Of a stretch of 64,000 nucleotides of DNA, positions 59,480-64,000 are shown piece after piece. Within the stretch, counting starts at the first letter, position 1; every line of letters starts with the position of its first letter. A program made the translations under genes and the position numbers. The DNA lies in contig NC_051431.1 in the NCBI RefSeq assembly GCF_001649575.2, positions 21,674,692 to 21,738,691 on the forward strand. Direction: 5' to 3'. A model generated the notes under the pieces. The model worked only from the letters and a program-made list of their open reading frames with translations. It searched no databases and was not told where the DNA came from. The DNA is from Kryptolebias marmoratus (taxonomy: Eukaryota > Chordata > Actinopteri > Cyprinodontiformes > Rivulidae).

Positions 59480-60430
59480 TTTTTCATTCATTCTAAGCGA
59501 GTGAATCTTCTAGTCTGTCGTTTACTGTCAATACTCCATCCACCTCTTTTTTATTCTGCTTATTTGTGCTCAGGTCATGGAAACCTGGACCTCCCTCTAC
59601 CCAGAGACACTGCCCAGCTCCTCCTGGGGAATCCCAAGGCGTTCCCAGGTCTGCCCCAGCGGGATGTGCCCAGGAAAACCTCCACAAGTAGGCGCCCAGG
59701 AGGCCTCCTAGTCAGCTGACTCCCTTCGATACGGAAGTGTGGCGGCTCGACTCTGAGCTCCTCACTTTACCTCTGAGGCTGGGCCCGGCGACCCTGTGAA
59801 GGAAGCTCATTTCAGCCGCTTGTATCTGGGATCTCGTTCTTTCGGTCGTGATCACATGACCACAGGTGAGGGTTGGAACGAAGAGGGGGCCAGCAAATCG
59901 AGAGCGTTGCCATTCGGGTCAGCTCATTCTTCACCAGCAGCAACGGCCTCATCCATTGACTCCATCCTACTGTCACTCGTGCATAAGACTCACCTTGAAG
60001 GCAGAGACTCACCCCTTGGGTTTTCGTGTTGAGAACCACAGCCTCAATCTTAGAGGAGCTGACCCTCGTCGCGGTTGCTTCACACTCGGCTGTGCACGCT
60101 GAAGGTCATGACCTGTAGGCGCCAACAGAACCATATCCCCCTCATGAAGCAAAGGCGAGACTCTAAGGTTCCGAAACCAGACCCCCCCCTCTTTGAGATC
60201 CTGTCCATGAACCATGAACACCAGAAACAGGATAGGAGACAAGGGACTGCCCTGGCAGAGTCCAAGGCTCCATCTTGTTTTGAGGATGGGCACACAGCTG
60301 TTGCTTTGGTTATACAGAGGGACCCGAGGGTCTTGAACAGCGGCCTTGACACCCCCAACAAAATGCCTCGGGGAACACGGCCATACCTTCTCCAGATTCA
60401 CTGGAGAGACTGGACCTCGACTCCTTTAGC
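59480..60430 (-). mobile_element. Degraded non-LTR retrotransposon reverse transcriptase
   Basis: On the minus strand the frame at 60009-60401 contains GLCQGSPLSPILFLVFM, matching the RT motif of CR1/Rex1-like LINEs, followed by VSPLLHEGDMVLLAP where the catalytic FADD/YADD box is expected. The two-Asp active site is replaced by HEGD. Further downstream (59490-59690) only frameshifted remnants remain, so it is dead. Confidence 0.75.
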
Positions 60431-62171
60431 GACTCTGCAAGGGCAAAAATGTGTATCACTCCATCTTCATTTCAGTTTTGGTGCTGTAATTTCAAAGACA
60501 TGTACCACATACTGTATATTCATCTAGCCTAAACTACGTACGGCATCACATTTTTTTTCTGTGTGCAGGACATCTGCAATAAACGTTGCTGTTCAAACTT
60601 AAATAAAGATCCAAAGTCCAGATGCGGAAAGACGGGCTTCAATCCGTACAGAGGGGCTTTCAGATGACGAGCGAACCGCTACAGCCTGAGACCAACCAAG
60701 CTGATTTTTTTCTTTCCTTTTTTTGTGTTTGTTCGTCTGAAAAACAAAACCTCTGTGCTGAGCTGCAGTTTGCTGACACCGTGCCTGGTGTCCTTTGTCA
60801 CGGCAGCACAACACAACCCAGAGGGCATTCAGAGCGTCGGACGTCTCGGCGGCCAAAGCCACCTGAAGGACTAACTCCGCCACGAAACTCAGAAACCGCG
60901 GGAGCTACAGCAAATCCTGCGATTCTGCAGGAATGAAGACCTTAAAACCCTCCCAGCGTTCGGTCGGAGCAGGGGCGAGGGGATTTATTCGCTCGAGCAG
61001 GCTCTGATCTCCAGAGGATCTCGCCGGGAAGGTCACATTACGTTTGTTTGACAGCTGCTCGAGCAAGAGCGGAGCGTTTAATAAAGAGACACCCCGGTTC
61101 TGCTTGCCTGAATAAATTACGCACAGTTCAAAGCTTCCTTCCACTTTGAAATAATTGCATCTCACTGCCAGATCACCGCAGAGAAGCAAGTCATTACCTT
61201 CTCATTTCTTCACACTGCAACTATGCAAACTGCATGCTTAACTTGCTGTTTTGAAGATAAAGCTTAATTTAAAAAAAGGATTTTCGACACAAATACAAGA
61301 CAAGAAAAAAAAAACTGCATTTTCTTTAGCTTTTAGGGTAAAAGGGGGAAAAATGTCAAATATTTAGACTGAAAACATGCACCTAAGATATGCAAGCTGG
61401 CTTTTTTTTCTTCTTTTTTTTTGCCTGAGAGTGGTTTTAGATTGCGAGGCATCTAAACTATGACATTGCTTGAGAACCGAAGAGCGAGATGATGAGATAA
61501 AACATGTTGGAATATGTCTGTTTCTTTTATGCGATGGGAAAGTAACTATCCATCTCGGCGGCGTCAGCAGTTTGGCAAACACAGCCCGATTAAAAGTCGC
61601 AGCCTGTCTTAGCAAGACAGATAAAACACGTGCCAAAACGTCTTCTTTATTTATTTATTTTTTTTATAAACTCGACAGGATACATGTTTCCTTTCACTAC
61701 TTGGCTTAAAAAAAAAGAAAAAATAGTGTTTTATTGCATGTCTAGTCTGGGGATACACGTGCACAGATTATACATGTTTGGAGCCCGGCAGCGCTGTATT
61801 AAATTACGCTGGCTGAACTGTACAGATGTTGGAGTATAAGAAACCAACACACAAACAGGGGAAGTTTTCAAACGGGTGTCCAGATGGCACCAAACCCAAA
61901 AGCATGTCAGGAAATCATGTCAGGACAAAAGCATGTCAGGAGTTTTATTATGCTGTTGTCTTATACATGCTGTAAATGCTGAAAATTACTGCAATACGGA
62001 AGAGAAGGAGCCATCTTTTGATAGTGGCCTACTGAAATGTCTCACTTTATGTCACTAACTGAGGGCAGCACAGTCGCAGTTCAGCTTTTTGTTGTTAACA
62101 GGAAGTTTGTCCTCTACGTGGTTCACAGATATCATCGTGTTGAAAATAATGTTTAAGCAATAGTTAAACAA
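60431..62171. other. Unassigned intergenic sequence
   Basis: No gene or repeat is recognised. Several short frames exist on both strands without family resemblance. Confidence 0.4.
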
Positions 62172-63720
62172 GGGGTTCTGTAGAAATGTTATGAAGATTT
62201 AATATCTTACGTGTTGTAGATAGCTCTTTGTTTAAAGGGATGATCTGGTCAGTTTAGAAGTGATGGTGTGTCAAAAAGTTATCAGTAGTTAGCACCTTAT
62301 CAGTGAGCATGGAAGATAGAGACGATGGCAGGCTAGTGTTAGATATGTCCTAAAGTAAGATTAAGTCTTAAAGAGAGGTAAATCAGTTACTCGGCAGCTT
62401 TCTGCCGCTGTTTTAAAGATTTTAACCATATTAAAAGCTATCTTCCATTAGCTGCCACATGCTTACACGTCAAGGTTGCATTACACCTACAGAACCACTC
62501 GTTTGAACCTGTTAAAGCCAGTTTTTTGGCTACACATAGTACGATTACTGCTCCTTCTACTCCTGCCCTCTGTGACGAGCAGAGCCTATTGCCCTTTTAC
62601 ACGGGCTCTAAAGGTCCCGGCTCCACTCTACTCGGCTTGCTTTGCGAGCGTTTCCACCGGCATGTTTTCGAGGTTGGCCCTGCTTCTTTGGTCCCTGCTT
62701 CAGAGTAGGGCCAGCCGGGCCGGCCCTGCTTTCGTGGGCGGCGCAAGCTTAGCTCCTGTTCACTCATTGGTCATGGGTGTGACCAGATGCAAGCATAAAG
62801 AGCGAAGGTAGGAATATAAACAACAGCGTTAGCTTACCCTGCAACGTTTATGCCGTCTGTCCCCCAGCTGAAGGTGCTGTAAAGCCTGAAATCTCCGGCG
62901 GATAACAGCCATCCTACTCTGCGCAACAATTGCGGCATCCAGAGCATTTCTTCCACTGCGCCTCTCTTCCTGAAGTCTCAGGAGAATCCGACCAAACTGG
63001 CCAGTGTAGACACGATGCATTCTTTATCGAGCCGAGCCGAGTAGAGTGGAGTAGAGCCGGACTTCTGAATTAGGGCCCGTGTAAAAGAGGCCATATATGA
63101 GTCGACGATTATTTTGTTCTGGGTTTCTGCCTCTGGATTCATCTTTAAGATGTTGTAGATCGAAGTCCAAGCGCTGGCCTTGTACTAATTATCTGCCTTA
63201 TGAGAATAAATACTTAAACTCAAGCTCTTTTGTCCTTAAAGAGTAAATTTTCAGAGTTCTCCCTCGCCTGGGGTAAAAGGAGCCGAGGGTGGTGACACTT
63301 TTTATTATCGTTTCTCAGGCTTACAAAACAAGTTTTTTCAAAAAAGTACTACTGGTGTAAAAGAACGCTACATTAGCCGATATTAAACCTCCGCACTATT
63401 GCATGACATTAAGCGTTTAGTTTGTCCTCCGCGTTTCTCCCAAGGCTGCTGAATGTAGGCTGTCAGTTCACCTGATCAGCATGTCGGCTTACTCACCTCC
63501 AAATAAACTATGTCAGATGAAAGTGTAGAGGTTTAATATTAGCTAATGTAGCGTTCCTTCACACCAGTATTTCACTTTTGATTAAAGGTTGTTTTAAAAA
63601 CCCGAAAAACTATATAAAGTGGGCCAGTGTTTGGCTAACTATTAGCATAGCCAGGAGGAAGATGTCTGCCATTTTCTCCAAACTCTGAGCTCCATGACTG
63701 ATTTTTTGACGCTTTTATTG
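62172..63720 (+). repeat. Dispersed repeat family B, copy interrupted by a TIR element
   Basis: Family B blocks at 62172-62310 and 63460-63690 correspond in order to 52428-52500 and 52955-53130. The element at 62591-63092 lies between them. Confidence 0.55.
62591..63092. mobile_element. DNA transposon fragment or MITE with GCCCTTTTACACGGGC ends
   Basis: The left arm GCCCTTTTACACGGGCTC and CGGCTCCACTCTACTCGGCT recur as imperfect reverse complements at about 63035-63092, giving terminal inverted repeats of about 55-60 bp. The inside carries a minus-strand frame (62829-63020, 63 residues, IVAQSRMAVIRRRFQALQ), possibly a remnant of the transposase gene. The superfamily is uncertain: PIF/Harbinger is suggested by the ends, but a TWA duplication was not clear. 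Confidence 0.6.
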
Positions 63721-64000
63721 TACCTGGGACACAATACTGTCAGGAAATGCAAAAACATAATTATTAAGGAAGTCACTGTGTTTAAATATCACGTATTTAT
63801 CTCTGAAAATAAGGACTTTTGACTGTAATTTTAGCGCTGCACTCTCTGGCCTTCCCGGCTGTTGGTTTTCCAACGTGACCTGTCGGATTTTCTCCACATG
63901 CATTTTTTTTTTTTCCTTTTCTTTTCTTTTTTGGCAGGAACATCTGAACCTTTCAGTGGAGGTCAACCCAGAGAGGTTCAGGTGGCATGACTGATGGGCC

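Noticed and set aside
62476..62811. 111-codon plus-strand frame
   Set aside because: It crosses the left end of a TIR element and shows no conserved domain.

Overview
This window looks like nuclear DNA of a teleost fish. The genes are split into short exons with GT-AG introns, most of the sequence is intronic or intergenic, and there are several teleost-type repeats: hAT elements, short TIR elements, RTE-like and L2-like LINE pieces, and AT, ATCT and GT microsatellites. Five host genes can be assembled by eye from exon phase and protein similarity. They are siae, tbrg1 and three secreted matrix metalloproteinase (MMP) genes. No RNA gene, CRISPR array or bacterial-type operon is visible.

Layout. 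1-3.4 kb: a hAT DNA transposon with an open two-exon transposase. 3.55-10.94 kb (+): siae, sialate O-acetylesterase, nine exons found and the signal-peptide exon missing. 12.78-23.21 kb (-): tbrg1, convergent with siae. It has the known TBRG1 core (basic region, coiled coil, FYRN/FYRC) and also an N-terminal HARE-HTH winged helix that the human protein, as I recall it, does not have. 27.03-33.89 kb (-) and 34.40-39.64 kb (-): two tandem MMP genes with matching ten-exon structures, most like MMP20 (enamelysin). 47.87-50.68 kb (+): mmp13 (collagenase 3), divergent from the MMP20-like pair, compact, with one extra intron in the prodomain. 50.7-64 kb: a gene-poor tail of nested repeats.

Function. 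The three MMPs are secreted zymogens with the same order of parts: signal peptide, cysteine-switch prodomain, zinc catalytic domain, hinge and four-bladed hemopexin domain. None has a furin site before the catalytic domain. Two of the three have a TATA-like box close to the start codon with an AP-1 or AP-1-like site upstream; the mmp13 promoter also has an ETS/PEA3 motif, the usual layout for inducible MMPs. siae and tbrg1 are neighbours on human 11q24, so that pair is conserved synteny.

Less expected items: the HARE-HTH plus FYR architecture of tbrg1; the extra mmp13 intron and its altered cysteine switch; a GC-AG intron in the second MMP20-like gene; a GTAC-rich minisatellite in an MMP intron; a hAT-type MITE family with recognisable 8-bp target duplications; and two unnamed dispersed repeat families, one interrupted by a different MITE in each of two copies. 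Exon ends come from reading splice signals and checking phase by hand, without transcripts or database searches.
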